A DNA stretch of 64,000 bases from Myxococcales bacterium (GTDB taxonomy: Bacteria > Myxococcota_A > Polyangia > Nannocystales > Nannocystaceae): the NCBI GenBank assembly GCA_014240065.1, contig JAAZXR010000006.1, forward strand, positions 54,936 through 118,935, in the 5' to 3' direction. Numbering within the stretch: position 1 is the first letter of the stretch; every line of letters starts with the position of its first letter. Below the pieces are notes generated by a model that did not search any database, had not been told where the DNA came from, and saw nothing but the letters and a program-made list of their open reading frames with translations. The position numbers and the translations under genes are program-made. This document shows, one piece after another, positions 18,801-27,613 of this stretch.

Positions 18801-19141
18801 TGGACAGCGACGGCGACATGACCGTGGTGCTCGATATGACGATGACGCCGGATCTGACGACGGAGGGCCTCGCCCGCGAGATCATCAACCGGGTGCAGAA
18901 CCTCCGCAAGGACGCGGGGTTCGAGGTCAGCGATCGAATTCGGCTTCGCGCGCGTGGGGATGGTCCGTTGGCGGATGTGCTCGGGAATGCGAGCGCGGCG
19001 GCCCTCATCCGCGGAGAGGTGCTCGCCGAGGAGCTTCGGCTCACGTCACGCGAGGACGTGGAGGGGCATGAACATCATCGCGTGGACGACGTTGACGGTT
19101 TCAGCCTCGCCGTAGCGATCATTCGAGCAGGGGACGCGTAG
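15824..19141 (+). CDS. ileS: Isoleucyl-tRNA synthetase, type 2 (eukaryote-like)
   Basis: A 1105-residue class I synthetase charging tRNA-Ile. Signatures are DGPPFATGLPHYGHLLAG (HIGH-like HYGH), WDCHGLPIE, the CP1 editing domain with WTTTPWTLPTNLAL, TRGWFYTLHVLSAALF and the KMSKR loop AADGKKMSKRLKNYPDP. The length, the KMSKR context and absence of the C-terminal zinc motif of type 1 enzymes point to the IleRS2 class, known for low mupirocin sensitivity. ATG 15824 is preferred over the upstream ATG 15767 because the synthetase body starts soon after. hisS follows 11 nt later, indicating an operon. Confidence 0.95.
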   Translation: MTISSTTSAPSPRASLAPHQAQLDLPQIEEEVLALWKRTGAEERSLSEVQERPKFVFYDGPPFATGLPHYGHLLAGTIKDIVPRFWSMRGYHVERRFGWDCHGLPIESLVEQELGVHGRVEIEALGVPKFNEACRAGVLRFTAEWERVVKRMGRWVDFENDYKTMDRSFMESVWWVFRQLWDKGLIYEGYRVQPVSPSLGTPLSNFEVAQGPQQKDPVTRKDGHRRRQDPSITVRFALEDEPGANLWAWTTTPWTLPTNLALAVHPDVEYVKVRVVETGEVAYMEPGRLADYQARDRLGDTEELARVRGRELVGRPYAPLFPYFAHYKEREDGSRWAFRVVAADYVTTDSGTGIVHQAPAHGEDDYLVGQREGLPLAMALDLNGVFQDSVPDFAGQFAKDADKDIIAWLRREERVVDLDTVEHAYPHCYRTEQPLLYMAISTWFMKVEQMRDDLVSNNDQIRWVPQHVGSGRFGNWLASARDWNLSRNRYWGTPLPVWRCDEDPTDMVCVGSISELETLAGMSPGALEDVHREFVDDITFPSTKTEGGTMRRVSEVFDCWFESGSMPYAQNHYPFDESKRGFVEDNIPANFIAEGLDQTRGWFYTLHVLSAALFGRPAFENVIVNGLILAADGKKMSKRLKNYPDPKLVIDTYGADALRAYLINSPVVRAEPMRFGKHAKDTSGEAVKDTVRTVVLPLWNAYNFLTTYAQADGWTPTDTRAPTSDSELDRWILSRLQSFIANITAEFEAYSLYNLIPRYLELCEDLNNWYIRRGRRRYWRAGDEEGAHADKQAAYQTLFHVLVTVAHAMAPVLPFFSEWLYQRLVVDLGLHEAELSSLHLCAFPTVDEARRDEGLERRVEVVRAAVGLGLSLREQQKRGVRRPLGAMTVASTDPDIRAAVLAHRADLQAELNVREVQVAEDDRGLVSLSAKANFKSLGRRLGKKMKVVAAAVAALDAAAVSAFMEEGSVVLEGERLSLDDVIIAREPCEGQVVDSDGDMTVVLDMTMTPDLTTEGLAREIINRVQNLRKDAGFEVSDRIRLRARGDGPLADVLGNASAAALIRGEVLAEELRLTSREDVEGHEHHRVDDVDGFSLAVAIIRAGDA

Positions 19142-19152
19142 GTGACGAGGAC

Positions 19153-20538
19153 ATGGCGAACAAGATAAGCACGAAACCACCGAGCGGCATGCGTGACTTC
19201 CTCGCGGGGGAGGTCGCGCGGCGTCGTTTTGTGGTCGCGAAAATCACCGAGGCCTACGAGACATTTGGGTTCGTGCCGATCGAGACGCCGACCATCGAGA
19301 ACCTCTCGACGCTGCTGGGCAAGTACGGCGAGGAGGGGGATCAGCTGCTGTATCGGATCTTGCATCGACGCGACGCGTTGACCCGCGCGGTCGAAGGGGC
19401 GGCATCTGAAGGGCGACCCGCGACGGCCCTCGAGCTCAGCGATCTCGGGCTGCGCTACGATTTAACGGTCCCCCTCGCGCGGGTGGTCGCGCAGTACGGA
19501 GACCTCCCAAAATTCTTCAAGCGCTATCAAGTGCAGCCCGTGTGGCGGGCGGACAGGCCGGGGCGTGGTCGGTTCAGGGAGTTTTATCAGTGCGACGTGG
19601 ACGTGACCGGGACGACCTCGCTGGTGGCGGACGCGGAGGTGTGCGGCGCGGTCGCGGCGGCCCTCGACGCGCTCGGCTTTGATGACTATGAGATTCGGCT
19701 GAATCACCGCGCGCTGCTCCGGGCGATGGTCCGCGCCGCGGGGATCGGCGACGAGCACGAGACCACCGCGCTCGTCGCCGTCGATAAGCTGGACAAGATC
19801 GGGCGCGACGGGGTCGTCTCGGAGCTGAGCGGGCGCGGGGTGGACTCAGACAGCGCCGAGCGGTTGTTGGCGCTCGCGGTGGCCGATCCGTCGTGCTCCA
19901 ATGAGCAGCGTCTGGATGCGTTGGCTGGTGGCGGCCTCGACGAGGAGGGGCGCTCCGCGTGCGACTCCCTGCGCGAGCTGTTGAAGATGGCCGATCCGAC
20001 GCCGGCCGGGCGGCGCCTCCGGGTGAGCCCAGAGCTGGCGCGTGGCCTCTCGTACTACACGGGGCCGATCTTCGAGGTCGCGGTGCCTGATCTGCACGGG
20101 AGCCTCGGAGGAGGGGGCCGCTACGACGGGCTCGTGGGCATGTTCGGCAAGCGTTCGGTGCCCGCGGTGGGTTTTTCCCTGGGGCTCGAGCGGATCTTGG
20201 TCGTGATGGAGGAGCGGGGCATGTACCCTGAGATCTCAGCGGGCCCTGAGGTGATGCTCTGCTGGCTCGATGTTGAGCCGAGCCAGGCGCTCGAGGTGGC
20301 GACTCAGCTGCGCACACACGGCGTGCGCGTCGAGGTCTACCCGGAGTCGACCAAGTTGAAGAAACAGCTGGCGTACGCGGCGAGCGATGGGGTCGGCGCT
20401 GCGTTCGCGATCATCCTCGGTCGCGACGAGTGGGAGCGCCAGCAGCCGACGCTTCGCGACCTGACCACGGGCGCTCAACGCTCGGACAACATCGAGCGGC
20501 TTGTGGGGCTGATCCGGCAGGGAGGGTTTTCGACGTGA
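19153..20538 (+). CDS. hisS: Histidyl-tRNA synthetase
   Basis: A 461-residue class II synthetase. Motif 1 and substrate loop are PPSGMRDFLAGEVARRR. LRYDLTVPLARVVAQYGDLP and FKRYQVQPVWRADRPGRGR are motif 2, GLSYYTGPIFEVAVP is a His-binding signature, and GGGGRYDGLVGMFG with VGFSLGLERI is motif 3. A C-terminal anticodon-binding domain follows. It sits in an operon with ileS, and its stop TGA overlaps the GTG start of the NtrC-type gene in a GTGA arrangement. An unusual stretch around residues 75-95 (AVEGAASEGRPATALE) is typical of the eukaryote-like HisRS subgroup. Confidence 0.96.
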   Translation: MANKISTKPPSGMRDFLAGEVARRRFVVAKITEAYETFGFVPIETPTIENLSTLLGKYGEEGDQLLYRILHRRDALTRAVEGAASEGRPATALELSDLGLRYDLTVPLARVVAQYGDLPKFFKRYQVQPVWRADRPGRGRFREFYQCDVDVTGTTSLVADAEVCGAVAAALDALGFDDYEIRLNHRALLRAMVRAAGIGDEHETTALVAVDKLDKIGRDGVVSELSGRGVDSDSAERLLALAVADPSCSNEQRLDALAGGGLDEEGRSACDSLRELLKMADPTPAGRRLRVSPELARGLSYYTGPIFEVAVPDLHGSLGGGGRYDGLVGMFGKRSVPAVGFSLGLERILVVMEERGMYPEISAGPEVMLCWLDVEPSQALEVATQLRTHGVRVEVYPESTKLKKQLAYAASDGVGAAFAIILGRDEWERQQPTLRDLTTGAQRSDNIERLVGLIRQGGFST

Positions 20539-22016
20539 GCGGCGACGGGGCGGCCCGCGTCCTCGGTCGCGACGTCTCGCGAGTCGAGGCGGGCTCTCGG
20601 GCCGGGGCGCTGAGCGGTCACGTGCTCGTGGTGGACGACGAGCGGAATATTCGCCGCATTTTGAAGATGGTGCTCGAGTCGGAGGGGGCGGTGGTGTCCG
20701 AGGCGGAGAGCGCGGAGGCGGCGCTCACGGTCCTCACAGCGCAGGGCGGAGGGGTTGACGTCGTCGTGATGGACGTGAAGATGCCCGGGATGTCGGGGAT
20801 CGAGGCGCTCGAGAGGCTCTCTACCGACGCGAAGCATCACGTCCCGATCATCATGATCTCCGGCCACGCGACGGTGACGGACGCCGTGAAGGCGACGCGG
20901 CTGGGGGCCTTCGACTTCTTCGAGAAGCCGCTCGCGCGAGAGCGGGTCATCGTCTCCGTGCGCAACGCCCTCGAGCGGTCGCGCGCGGTCGCGGAGCTGG
21001 CCGAGCTGCGCAGGCGATGGGGGCGTGAGATTCTTGGTCGCTCCCCCGTGATGCTGCGGCTGCTCCAGCAGCTCGAGAAGGTGGCGCCGTCAAAAGCGCG
21101 GGTGTTGATTCAAGGGGAGAGCGGCACCGGGAAGGAGCTCGTGGCGCGGGCGATCCATGAGGCGTCCGGGAGGAGCCACGCCAAGTTCGTCAAGATCAAC
21201 TGCGCAGCGATTCCGAGCGAGCTCATCGAGAGTGAGCTCTTCGGTCACGAGCGGGGCGCGTTTACCGGGGCGAGCTCGCGCAAGCGGGGGCTCTTTGAGG
21301 TCGCGGACGGGGGGACCCTGCTCCTCGATGAGGTGGGAGACATGGATCTCAACGCCCAGGCGAAGGTGCTGCGAGTGATCCAGACCGGCGAGTTCATGCG
21401 CGTGGGGGGGCAGGCGCCGATCGAGGTCGATGTGCGCGTGATGGCGGCGACGCACCGTCAGCTGCAAGAATGTGTGCAGCGCGGTGAATTTCGGGAGGAC
21501 CTGTATTTCCGACTCGCCGTCGTACCGCTCACGGTCCCACCTCTTCGCGCGCGCCGCACGGACGTCGCTGAGCTCGCCCGTCACTTCATCGCCGAGGCGT
21601 GTCGCGAGAACGGGCTCGCGCACCGTCAGATCTCGCAGGAGGCGCTCGCTGCCTTGGCGCAGTACAATTGGCCGGGGAATATTCGCGAGCTGCGGAACGT
21701 GATGGAGCGGATGGTCGTGCTGTGCGAGGGGGATCTGGCGGCGCGCGATCTGCCTGGGGAGATCGTCGCCGGAGGGGGCGCTCGCGAGGCGCCACAATTT
21801 GGTCGCGCGGAGCTCTCAGAGAGACTCGCCGAGGTGATCGATGATCGCGATGCTTCGCTTCGTAACGTGCGGGAAGCGGTGGAGCGCGCCTTCATCATCA
21901 AGCGCCTCGTTGAGCACGGATGGAACGTCTCGCGCGCGGCGGAGAGCCTGGGGCTAGAGCGCACCCACCTGCATCGAAAGATGCGGCTACTCGAGATCCA
22001 GCGAGGCATGCCCTGA
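20535..22016 (+). CDS. NtrC-family sigma-54-dependent response regulator
   Basis: A 493-residue three-domain regulator. The receiver domain (about 28-145) has VLVVDDE, phospho-acceptor Asp in VVVMDVKMPGMSG, and conserved Thr/Ser and Lys (FFEKPL). The AAA+ domain (about 165-400) has Walker A GESGTGKE, the sigma-54 contact loop GAFTGA, Walker B GGTLLLDEVGDM and the arginine region FREDLYFRL. The Fis-type helix-turn-helix is at the C-terminus (NVSRAAESLGLERTHLHRKM). GTG 20535 is preferred because it overlaps the hisS stop and has GGAGG before it. The partner kinase is not in the window, and target genes are unknown. The next gene starts on its stop codon (TGATG). Confidence 0.95.
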   Translation: MSGDGAARVLGRDVSRVEAGSRAGALSGHVLVVDDERNIRRILKMVLESEGAVVSEAESAEAALTVLTAQGGGVDVVVMDVKMPGMSGIEALERLSTDAKHHVPIIMISGHATVTDAVKATRLGAFDFFEKPLARERVIVSVRNALERSRAVAELAELRRRWGREILGRSPVMLRLLQQLEKVAPSKARVLIQGESGTGKELVARAIHEASGRSHAKFVKINCAAIPSELIESELFGHERGAFTGASSRKRGLFEVADGGTLLLDEVGDMDLNAQAKVLRVIQTGEFMRVGGQAPIEVDVRVMAATHRQLQECVQRGEFREDLYFRLAVVPLTVPPLRARRTDVAELARHFIAEACRENGLAHRQISQEALAALAQYNWPGNIRELRNVMERMVVLCEGDLAARDLPGEIVAGGGAREAPQFGRAELSERLAEVIDDRDASLRNVREAVERAFIIKRLVEHGWNVSRAAESLGLERTHLHRKMRLLEIQRGMP

Positions 22017-22888
22017 TGACCGGCGGCCGCGCGAGGGCCTCTCAAGTCGCCGTCACGCTCGGTCTGTGCGCTGCGATGTTCGGGGTCGTCGCGGGGTGCA
22101 ATGACCGCAAACCCGCGCGAGACGTCGCACTCTCCGACCTTGAGGTGGAGCGGGCGGCGGCCCATGTTCCGCGAGAAGAGGCCGTGTTTATCGAGGCGCT
22201 CTTCCCTCAAAAACACGCGCAGATAATGGTGGCCTACGGGATTGAAGGGGCCGGCGGTATGACCGGTTCGCTCGAAGTGTGGACGGCCGCAGGGGCGCTG
22301 CGCAGGGAGGTGCTCACCGCGAATATCGCGGGTGCGGGGGCCAACGCGATGTCCAAGGTCGAAGGTCTCACGATCCAGCGCCCGGGGGTCTTGTATCGAA
22401 GGGCTGGGGCCGACGGCGAAGAGAGCCGGAGCGCGGTGCCGTTTCAACGGCTCGCGACCGCGTGGTCCAAGTTGCCCGATGAACGACGAGCGCGCGCGCT
22501 CGAACACGTGAGACGCTGGCATGAGCTCAGATCGGAGGCCTTCGCGAGCAAACCGGGTGATCGCCGAGAGGTCGCCGGGCAGTCTTGTACGCAGACCCGC
22601 CTCGGTGGCCAGAGCATCTGCCTGTGGGAAGAAGAGGGCGTGGTGTTGGCGTACGAGAGTGAAGCGTTCACCGTGATGGCGTTGCGCGTGGAGCGGTCGA
22701 GCGCGGTGGATTCGGAGCGCTTCACGATTCCTGGTGCGGGCGACGGTGCGGGCCTAGAGCCGCCGAGCGAGGAGGCGCTCGCGGAGACCAGCGCGCTCTT
22801 GGCCGCCATCGAAGCGGGGGACATGGGCACGCTCGCCCCGCTCGTGCATCCAGGATTCCGCTTCGCGGTCGGCGCTCCCGCCCCCTAG
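22016..22888 (+). CDS. Lipoprotein coupled to the NtrC-type regulator, function unknown
   Basis: A 290-residue protein with a lipoprotein signal peptide (basic MTGGRARASQ, hydrophobic core, lipobox VVAGC). No domain is recognised. The mature part has alternating strands, two Cys pairs in SCTQTRLGGQSICLWEEEG and an Ala/Glu-rich end. ATG 22016 overlaps the TGA of the upstream regulator gene, so translation is coupled. Co-expression suggests a place in the same signalling circuit, but this is inference. Confidence 0.8.
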   Translation: MTGGRARASQVAVTLGLCAAMFGVVAGCNDRKPARDVALSDLEVERAAAHVPREEAVFIEALFPQKHAQIMVAYGIEGAGGMTGSLEVWTAAGALRREVLTANIAGAGANAMSKVEGLTIQRPGVLYRRAGADGEESRSAVPFQRLATAWSKLPDERRARALEHVRRWHELRSEAFASKPGDRREVAGQSCTQTRLGGQSICLWEEEGVVLAYESEAFTVMALRVERSSAVDSERFTIPGAGDGAGLEPPSEEALAETSALLAAIEAGDMGTLAPLVHPGFRFAVGAPAP

Positions 22889-22938
22889 GCGGCGCGCTCT
22901 CGATATTTTGTCGCGAGGTGTCGTACGGTGAATGCAGC

Positions 22939-23292
22939 ATGGAGACACCGCGCTACCGTTCCTTCGCAGAGTTTTGGCCGTACTATGTCTCGCAGCACCG
23001 GGCGCGGGCGTGCCGAGCGCTGCACTATGTAGGCACGACGTTCGCCATCTCCAATATGGTCGCGGCGCTGGTGCTCGCGGAGCCACGATTCCTGGCGGGG
23101 GCGGCCGTGAGTGGTTATTTCTTCGCGTGGGTCGGCCATTTCTTTGTCGAGAAAAACCGACCGGCCACGTTCAGCTATCCGCTGTGGTCCCTCGTCGCGG
23201 ACTTCAAGATGTTCGGGCTCGCCTGCGCGGGGAAGATGTCAGCGGAGGTGTCGCGTGTCGCCGCTGGCGAGCCAAATCATCCCGCCGAGTAG
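22939..23292 (+). CDS. Mpo1/DUF962-family membrane protein
   Basis: A 117-residue membrane protein recognised by YRSFAEFWPYYVSQHR, CRALHYVGTTFAI and FAWVGHFFVEKNRPATF with SYPLWSLVADF. These include the conserved His pattern of the DUF962 family, whose yeast member Mpo1 is an iron-dependent dioxygenase acting on 2-hydroxy fatty acids. The bacterial role is not established. Two or three hydrophobic segments are visible. ATG 22939 gives the family start; TACGGT at 22924-22929 may be its -10. Confidence 0.88.
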   Translation: METPRYRSFAEFWPYYVSQHRARACRALHYVGTTFAISNMVAALVLAEPRFLAGAAVSGYFFAWVGHFFVEKNRPATFSYPLWSLVADFKMFGLACAGKMSAEVSRVAAGEPNHPAE

Positions 23293-23310
23293 GCGCGGTA
23301 GGTTGGCCCC

Positions 23311-23571
23311 CTAGGTGGCGTAATCGACCCGCACGCGGTATCCGTCCACCGAGGTCCCGTCGATGCGACGCACGGCCTCGTCGGCCTGGGTGCGAGACGC
23401 GATGGTGACGTAGGCGAACCCGCGGCACTTGGTGCGGGAGGCGTCCTTGATGATCCGGGTGGACGCGACCTGTGTGACCGGCGAGAAGATGCTCTCCACG
23501 AATCGCTCGCTCGTGTCTTCAGGAAGCCCGCCGACGAATAGGGTGGTCACGAGGGAGAGGGTAGGGGACAT
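23311..23571 (-). CDS. RRM-type RNA-binding protein
   Basis: An 86-residue single RNA-recognition-motif protein. RNP2 is TLFVGGLP (about residues 10-17) and RNP1 is CRGFAYVTI (about 49-57), with the usual aromatic residues. Small single-RRM proteins occur in cyanobacteria and Myxococcota, often linked with cold response or RNA chaperoning. The start lies near MSPTLSLVT, and TTG or GTG starts closer to the RRM are possible. It is a separate small unit beyond plsY. Confidence 0.88.
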   Translation of the reverse strand: MSPTLSLVTTLFVGGLPEDTSERFVESIFSPVTQVASTRIIKDASRTKCRGFAYVTIASRTQADEAVRRIDGTSVDGYRVRVDYAT

Positions 23572-23682
23572 CCCTCATGTAGGCCAGCATCCGACATGTG
23601 AGCAAACGTCGTTCTGTTGGGTACCGCAGGCTCTGCGCGCGCGCTCGCTCGGTTACCACGAAATTCCAATGATTCTAAGATC

Positions 23683-24408
23683 TTAGTTTTTCGGGGGCGC
23701 GCGGTCGTGATCCCGCGTCCCGGGTTCGGCGCCCGTCGCGTGGGAGATCTTGGGAGACGGAGCGGGCATCGAGCGGGCACGCCGCCGGGCCGTCGCCTCA
23801 TGGAGGAGCTCTTGAAGGTTGGTGCGGTGTCGAAACCAGATCAGGATCGCCACCGCCAACGCCGCCCCGGTGGTCGCGGGGGGATCGGCGTGCAGCCACG
23901 ACCCGAGAATCATCACCGTCGTCGCTGTGAGCGAACCGAGCCCGGAGACTCGCGTGAGCACCAAGAGCTGTAGATAGACGACACCCGCGGCGACGGCCAC
24001 GATCGGAGAGAGCGCGACGAAGGCACCGAAGGCGCAGGCGACCCCCTTGCCCCCCCGGAACCGCAGGTAGATCGGGAAGATGTGCCCGGCGACACCGGCG
24101 ACCGCGACGGCCGCGATCCACGTGTCAAAGTTGGGAATTGTGGCGCGCTCTAGAAAGTGCTGACCGGCCAGGACCGGGGCGGCGGCCTTGAGCGCGTCGA
24201 GTCCAAAGACGAGGGCGCCCCACCCTTTGCCCATGCCGCGCACGGCGTTGGTCGCCCCAATATTTCCAGAGCCGAGGCTCCTCAAGTCAACGCCCCTCAG
24301 GTGCCCGAGGACGAGCCCAAAGGGGATCGCGCCGAGCAGGTACGCGGCGAGCACGATTGAGACGAGGCTGAGGTCGACGCTGTCCAAGGAGTTGGAGTGT
24401 ACCGCCAT
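23683..24408 (-). CDS. plsY: Glycerol-3-phosphate acyltransferase PlsY
   Basis: A 241-residue multi-pass membrane enzyme that acylates glycerol 3-phosphate from acyl-phosphate, the first step of phospholipid synthesis. The three cytoplasmic motifs are present: LGSGNIGATNAVR, GHIFPIYLRFRGGKGVA and WFRHRTNLQELL. ATG 24408 (MAVHSNSLDSVDL) is favoured over starts up to 24483. A basic C-terminal tail of about 40 residues follows the last helix. It is the last gene downstream of the his genes with a 111-nt gap, so it may have its own promoter. Confidence 0.93.
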   Translation of the reverse strand: MAVHSNSLDSVDLSLVSIVLAAYLLGAIPFGLVLGHLRGVDLRSLGSGNIGATNAVRGMGKGWGALVFGLDALKAAAPVLAGQHFLERATIPNFDTWIAAVAVAGVAGHIFPIYLRFRGGKGVACAFGAFVALSPIVAVAAGVVYLQLLVLTRVSGLGSLTATTVMILGSWLHADPPATTGAALAVAILIWFRHRTNLQELLHEATARRRARSMPAPSPKISHATGAEPGTRDHDRAPPKN

Positions 24409-24519
24409 GCACGGTGCGTGTCGGTGTTTCCGGAGCGCCCGCTTCACCAGAATTCTCGCGCGGGCGTCGGCGGCTGCTCCCACACGCGGCAGACCCGTGC
24501 GGGGCCCGTCCTCGCGGGA

Positions 24520-24903
24520 TCAGCTGGGGGTGGAGTTGGAGGCGTCGTCGGCGCCCCGAGCCTCTTTCTCGTCGATCCCGGATCGTCCAAATCGAGCCTG
24601 CAAGACCTCTGCGACATCTTCGAGCGACAGCCCGCGTGAGGAGAGCCCGACCATCACGTGGAACAAGAGATCGGCGGCTTCGGCGGCGACACGCTCATCG
24701 GTCTCGTTCGCGATCGCGTCGCACAGCTCGCCCGCCTCCTCGGTGATCTTGTCGTTGATCTTTGTCGGGGCGCCGTCGAGGAGCCCGCGGACGTACGAGC
24801 GGCCTTCGGAGTTGGTCATCCCTTCGCCGCGTTTGCGGCGTTCGATGGTGTCAGCGACGGCGAGGAGCACCGCGGAGAGCGCCCCCGGGTCCATGCTGCT
24901 CAT
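24520..24903 (-). CDS. hisE: Phosphoribosyl-ATP pyrophosphatase
   Basis: A 127-residue all-helical MazG-like enzyme that removes PPi from phosphoribosyl-ATP, the second step of histidine synthesis. The signature is [21 protein letters not shown] followed by AGELCDAI and [15 protein letters not shown]. It stands alone; the partner HisI cyclohydrolase is neither fused nor nearby. Its ATG overlaps the hisF stop by 4 nt (24900-24903). Confidence 0.93.
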   Translation of the reverse strand: MSSMDPGALSAVLLAVADTIERRKRGEGMTNSEGRSYVRGLLDGAPTKINDKITEEAGELCDAIANETDERVAAEAADLLFHVMVGLSSRGLSLEDVAEVLQARFGRSGIDEKEARGADDASNSTPS

Positions 24904-25706
24904 CCGCCGGCCTTGTTGGAATCGAGGATCCGCACCGGGATTCCATGATTTTGGAGGTACTGCTTGGCTTGGCCAATCGTGTACAGGCCGAAGTGGAAGA
25001 TGGAGGCGGCGAGGGCCGCGTCCGCCGCGCCCGCGTCCGAGGCGAGGCCTTGTCGCAGGTGCTCAAGCTCTCCGACGCCGCCGCTGGCGATGATCGGGAT
25101 GGGCACGCGGCGTGCGATCTCACGGGTGATCCAGAGGTCGTAGCCCTCCTTGGTGCCGTCCTTGTCCATGGAGGTCAGCAGGAGTTCACCCGCGCCGAGG
25201 GCGGCGACTCGTTCACACCACCACAGCGCGTCGATGCCTGTGCCACGCTTGCCGCCGTTGATCACCACCTCGAACATCGGGTGGCGATCGTGCGGGCGAG
25301 GATCGATGCGACGGACATCCACGGCGATCACGATGCACTGGCTGCCGTAGTTGTCTGCGAGCGATCGAATCAGGTTGGGGTTGGTGACCGCGGCGCTGTT
25401 GAGCGCGACCTTGTCGGCGCCCGCGTTCAGCAGTCGCCGCACGTCGCTGGCCCTGCGGATCCCTCCGCCGACGGTCATCGGCACGAAGAGCTGTGGCGCC
25501 ACGCGTCGCACCACGTCCACGAAGGTCTCTCGGCCCTCCGTCGTCGCGGTGATGTCGAGCAGGCAGATCTCGTCGGCGCCTTGCTTGTCATAGGCGCGCG
25601 CCGCTTCGATGGGGTCGCCCGCGTCTCGGAGCCCCTTGAAGTGAACGCCCTTGACCACGCGTCCGTTGTGCACATCGAGACAGGGGATGATTCTTCGTTT
25701 CAGCAT
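24900..25706 (-). CDS. hisF: Imidazole glycerol phosphate synthase, cyclase subunit
   Basis: A 268-residue (beta/alpha)8 barrel that with HisH makes imidazole glycerol phosphate and AICAR. The catalytic aspartates are in [18 protein letters not shown] and [12 protein letters not shown]; phosphate-binding loops are [10 protein letters not shown] and [12 protein letters not shown]. An insertion of about 12 residues ([15 protein letters not shown]) precedes [14 protein letters not shown]. It overlaps hisA by 7 nt and hisE by 4 nt. Confidence 0.96.
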   Translation of the reverse strand: MLKRRIIPCLDVHNGRVVKGVHFKGLRDAGDPIEAARAYDKQGADEICLLDITATTEGRETFVDVVRRVAPQLFVPMTVGGGIRRASDVRRLLNAGADKVALNSAAVTNPNLIRSLADNYGSQCIVIAVDVRRIDPRPHDRHPMFEVVINGGKRGTGIDALWWCERVAALGAGELLLTSMDKDGTKEGYDLWITREIARRVPIPIIASGGVGELEHLRQGLASDAGAADAALAASIFHFGLYTIGQAKQYLQNHGIPVRILDSNKAGG

Positions 25707-26416
25707 GACAGAGCCTCTTGGAGCGTGAAGTTCCCTTCGTAGAGGGCGCGACCGACCACCGCGGCGCGGATGTCGAGGTCACGTAGTTCTCGCAGGTGCG
25801 CGAGCGTGCCGACGCCGCCCGATGCGATCACTGGAATTTCGACGAGCGACTGGAGCGCGGCCGTCGCGTCTGCGTTGGCGCCCACCTCGAGGCCGTCACG
25901 GCTGACGTCTGTGAACAGCAGGGCGCCCGCGCCCCACGCCGCCGCGTGTGTGGCGAGGTCGGAGGCGCTGATCTGCGTGATCTCGGTCCAGCCTGAGACG
26001 GCGACCATGCCGTCTCGGGCGTCGATGGCGATCGTCAGTCGCCCCGGGTTCGCGCGACAGATCTCTTCGACGAGCTCGGGCTCCTTGGCTGCGAGGGTCC
26101 CGACGACGACGCGGTCGACGCCGAGCGCGAGCAGACGCTCGATATCAGCGCGGGTCCGTACGCCGCCCCCCACTTGGATCTGGAGGCCACGTTCATGTGC
26201 CGCGTTCACGAGGGACTCGATGAGGCTCGTTTGGGTGGGCGCACCCGCGAAGGCGCCGTCGAGGTCGACCACGTGAACCCAGCGCGCCCCCTCGTCGGCG
26301 AATCGTCGCACCATCCGCGCGGGGTCTTGCTCGTAGACGGTGACCGCGTCCCGCCTCCCCTCGGCGAGGCGCACGACCTGGCCGTCCATGAGATCGATGG
26401 CGGGGAGGAGATCCAT
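25700..26416 (-). CDS. hisA: ProFAR isomerase
   Basis: A 238-residue (beta/alpha)8 barrel that isomerises ProFAR to PRFAR. The catalytic aspartates lie in [15 protein letters not shown] and [16 protein letters not shown]; phosphate-binding motifs are [11 protein letters not shown] and [15 protein letters not shown] 26416 gives the standard N-terminus, though the frame extends further upstream into hisH antisense. It lies 7 nt after hisH. Confidence 0.95.
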   Translation of the reverse strand: MDLLPAIDLMDGQVVRLAEGRRDAVTVYEQDPARMVRRFADEGARWVHVVDLDGAFAGAPTQTSLIESLVNAAHERGLQIQVGGGVRTRADIERLLALGVDRVVVGTLAAKEPELVEEICRANPGRLTIAIDARDGMVAVSGWTEITQISASDLATHAAAWGAGALLFTDVSRDGLEVGANADATAALQSLVEIPVIASGGVGTLAHLRELRDLDIRAAVVGRALYEGNFTLQEALSC

Positions 26417-26423
26417 GGTGTCG

Positions 26424-27041
26424 TCAGCTCCCGCGGCCGCCGAGGATGAATCCGCGGAGGAACTTGAGCCCCGCGTTCTGGCTCTTCTCGGGGTGGAACT
26501 GGCACCCATAGATATTGTCGCGTCGCACCGCGGCGGCGAGGCTGACATCACCGTAGGTCGTGGACCACATGAGGTCCGGGCAATCCTCTGCGGGGACGTA
26601 GTAGCTATGGACGAAGTAGTAGTGGTCACCGCCGGGCGACACGTCGTTCCATCCCATATGCGGCACCTTGAGCGGACGGTCCGATCCTGGCTCAGTCATA
26701 TTTAGCGGGAAGCGCTGGCATCGACCGGGGAGGATGCCGAGCCCCACGCGGCCGTCGGATTCCGCGCTGCCTTCGAACAAGAGCTGCATGCCCAGGCAAA
26801 TCCCCAAAAAAGGATCGCCTCGCTCGATCACCATCTTCACCGCGGCGCCAATCGCGCCGTTCACGATGTCGTCGGTCATGGCTCCGAACGCGCCTTGGCC
26901 TGGGAACACCAGCATGCGTGAGGTGGCAATGATGTCTGGATCACTCGTAATCGTCACCGCAGCGCCAACTTGATGCAGCGCGCGCTCTGCGCTCGCTAGA
27001 TTTCCGAGGCCTACGTCAACGATTGTAAGTTCTCTGCCCAT
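26424..27041 (-). CDS. hisH: Imidazole glycerol phosphate synthase, glutaminase subunit
   Basis: A 205-residue class I glutamine amidotransferase. The nucleophile is the Cys of FLGICLGMQLLFEGS. The catalytic His and Glu are in GCQFHPEKSQNAG. IVDVGLGNLASAERAL is the N-terminal signature. It leads the compact minus-strand unit hisH-hisA-hisF-hisE; hisG, hisD, hisC, hisB and hisI must lie elsewhere. Confidence 0.96.
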   Translation of the reverse strand: MGRELTIVDVGLGNLASAERALHQVGAAVTITSDPDIIATSRMLVFPGQGAFGAMTDDIVNGAIGAAVKMVIERGDPFLGICLGMQLLFEGSAESDGRVGLGILPGRCQRFPLNMTEPGSDRPLKVPHMGWNDVSPGGDHYYFVHSYYVPAEDCPDLMWSTTYGDVSLAAAVRRDNIYGCQFHPEKSQNAGLKFLRGFILGGRGS

Positions 27042-27180
27042 GTCCGTGGGGCCGGTTCTATCACATTGAAGATGTCAGCGGATCTGAGAGGGAGGACAGG
27101 GCCCGTACAGCCGCGCGCGAAACACGCAGTCGGGATCTTTGACCCCGCCGACCGCCTCCGACGGCGCGCTCCCAAGGGGC

Positions 27181-27585
27181 TCAGTCGGCTCGTGACGCTG
27201 GTTGATCCTCGAGCACCGGGGGTGGGTCGAGGGCGGGGCTGGACTCTTCGATCACGCCCATGAGCTTGATGGTCGCGCCGACGAGGATGACGAGGATGCA
27301 AAGCAACTGCAGCGGCAGCGAGATCATGGAATTGGCGAGGCGGTCACTCATGGCCGTGCGTCGACGGCGGATTCTCCGGTCGAGCTTGTCTAGGAAATTG
27401 TCGGGGGCGCGGGGCGTGTCGAGCGACGCGACCACCCGCATCATCGACCGTATGCTCTCGAGATCTGCTCTCGCTTCTGGAGACTGCTCGAGCAGGGCGT
27501 CGACCTTCGCGCGCGCTTCAGGGGAGAGTTCCTCTTCAAGGTACGCGCTCAGCGTGCGGTCGTCGGTTGTGTTCGGTTCATTCAT
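27181..27585 (-). CDS. Probable anti-sigma factor, single membrane span
   Basis: A 134-residue protein directly downstream of an ECF sigma gene (28-nt gap). The N-terminal part resembles anti-sigma domains (LSAYLEEELSPEARAKVDALL, EARADLESIRSMMRV). It lacks the HxxxCxxC zinc motif of ZAS proteins. A helix near residues 85-108 (SLPLQLLCILVILVGATIKL) is the likely membrane span, with a short Pro-rich tail outside. The role is assigned from gene order and topology. Confidence 0.72.
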   Translation of the reverse strand: MNEPNTTDDRTLSAYLEEELSPEARAKVDALLEQSPEARADLESIRSMMRVVASLDTPRAPDNFLDKLDRRIRRRRTAMSDRLANSMISLPLQLLCILVILVGATIKLMGVIEESSPALDPPPVLEDQPASRAD

Positions 27586-27613
27586 GATGGATCCATCGGG
27601 TGGAGATGCGCGC

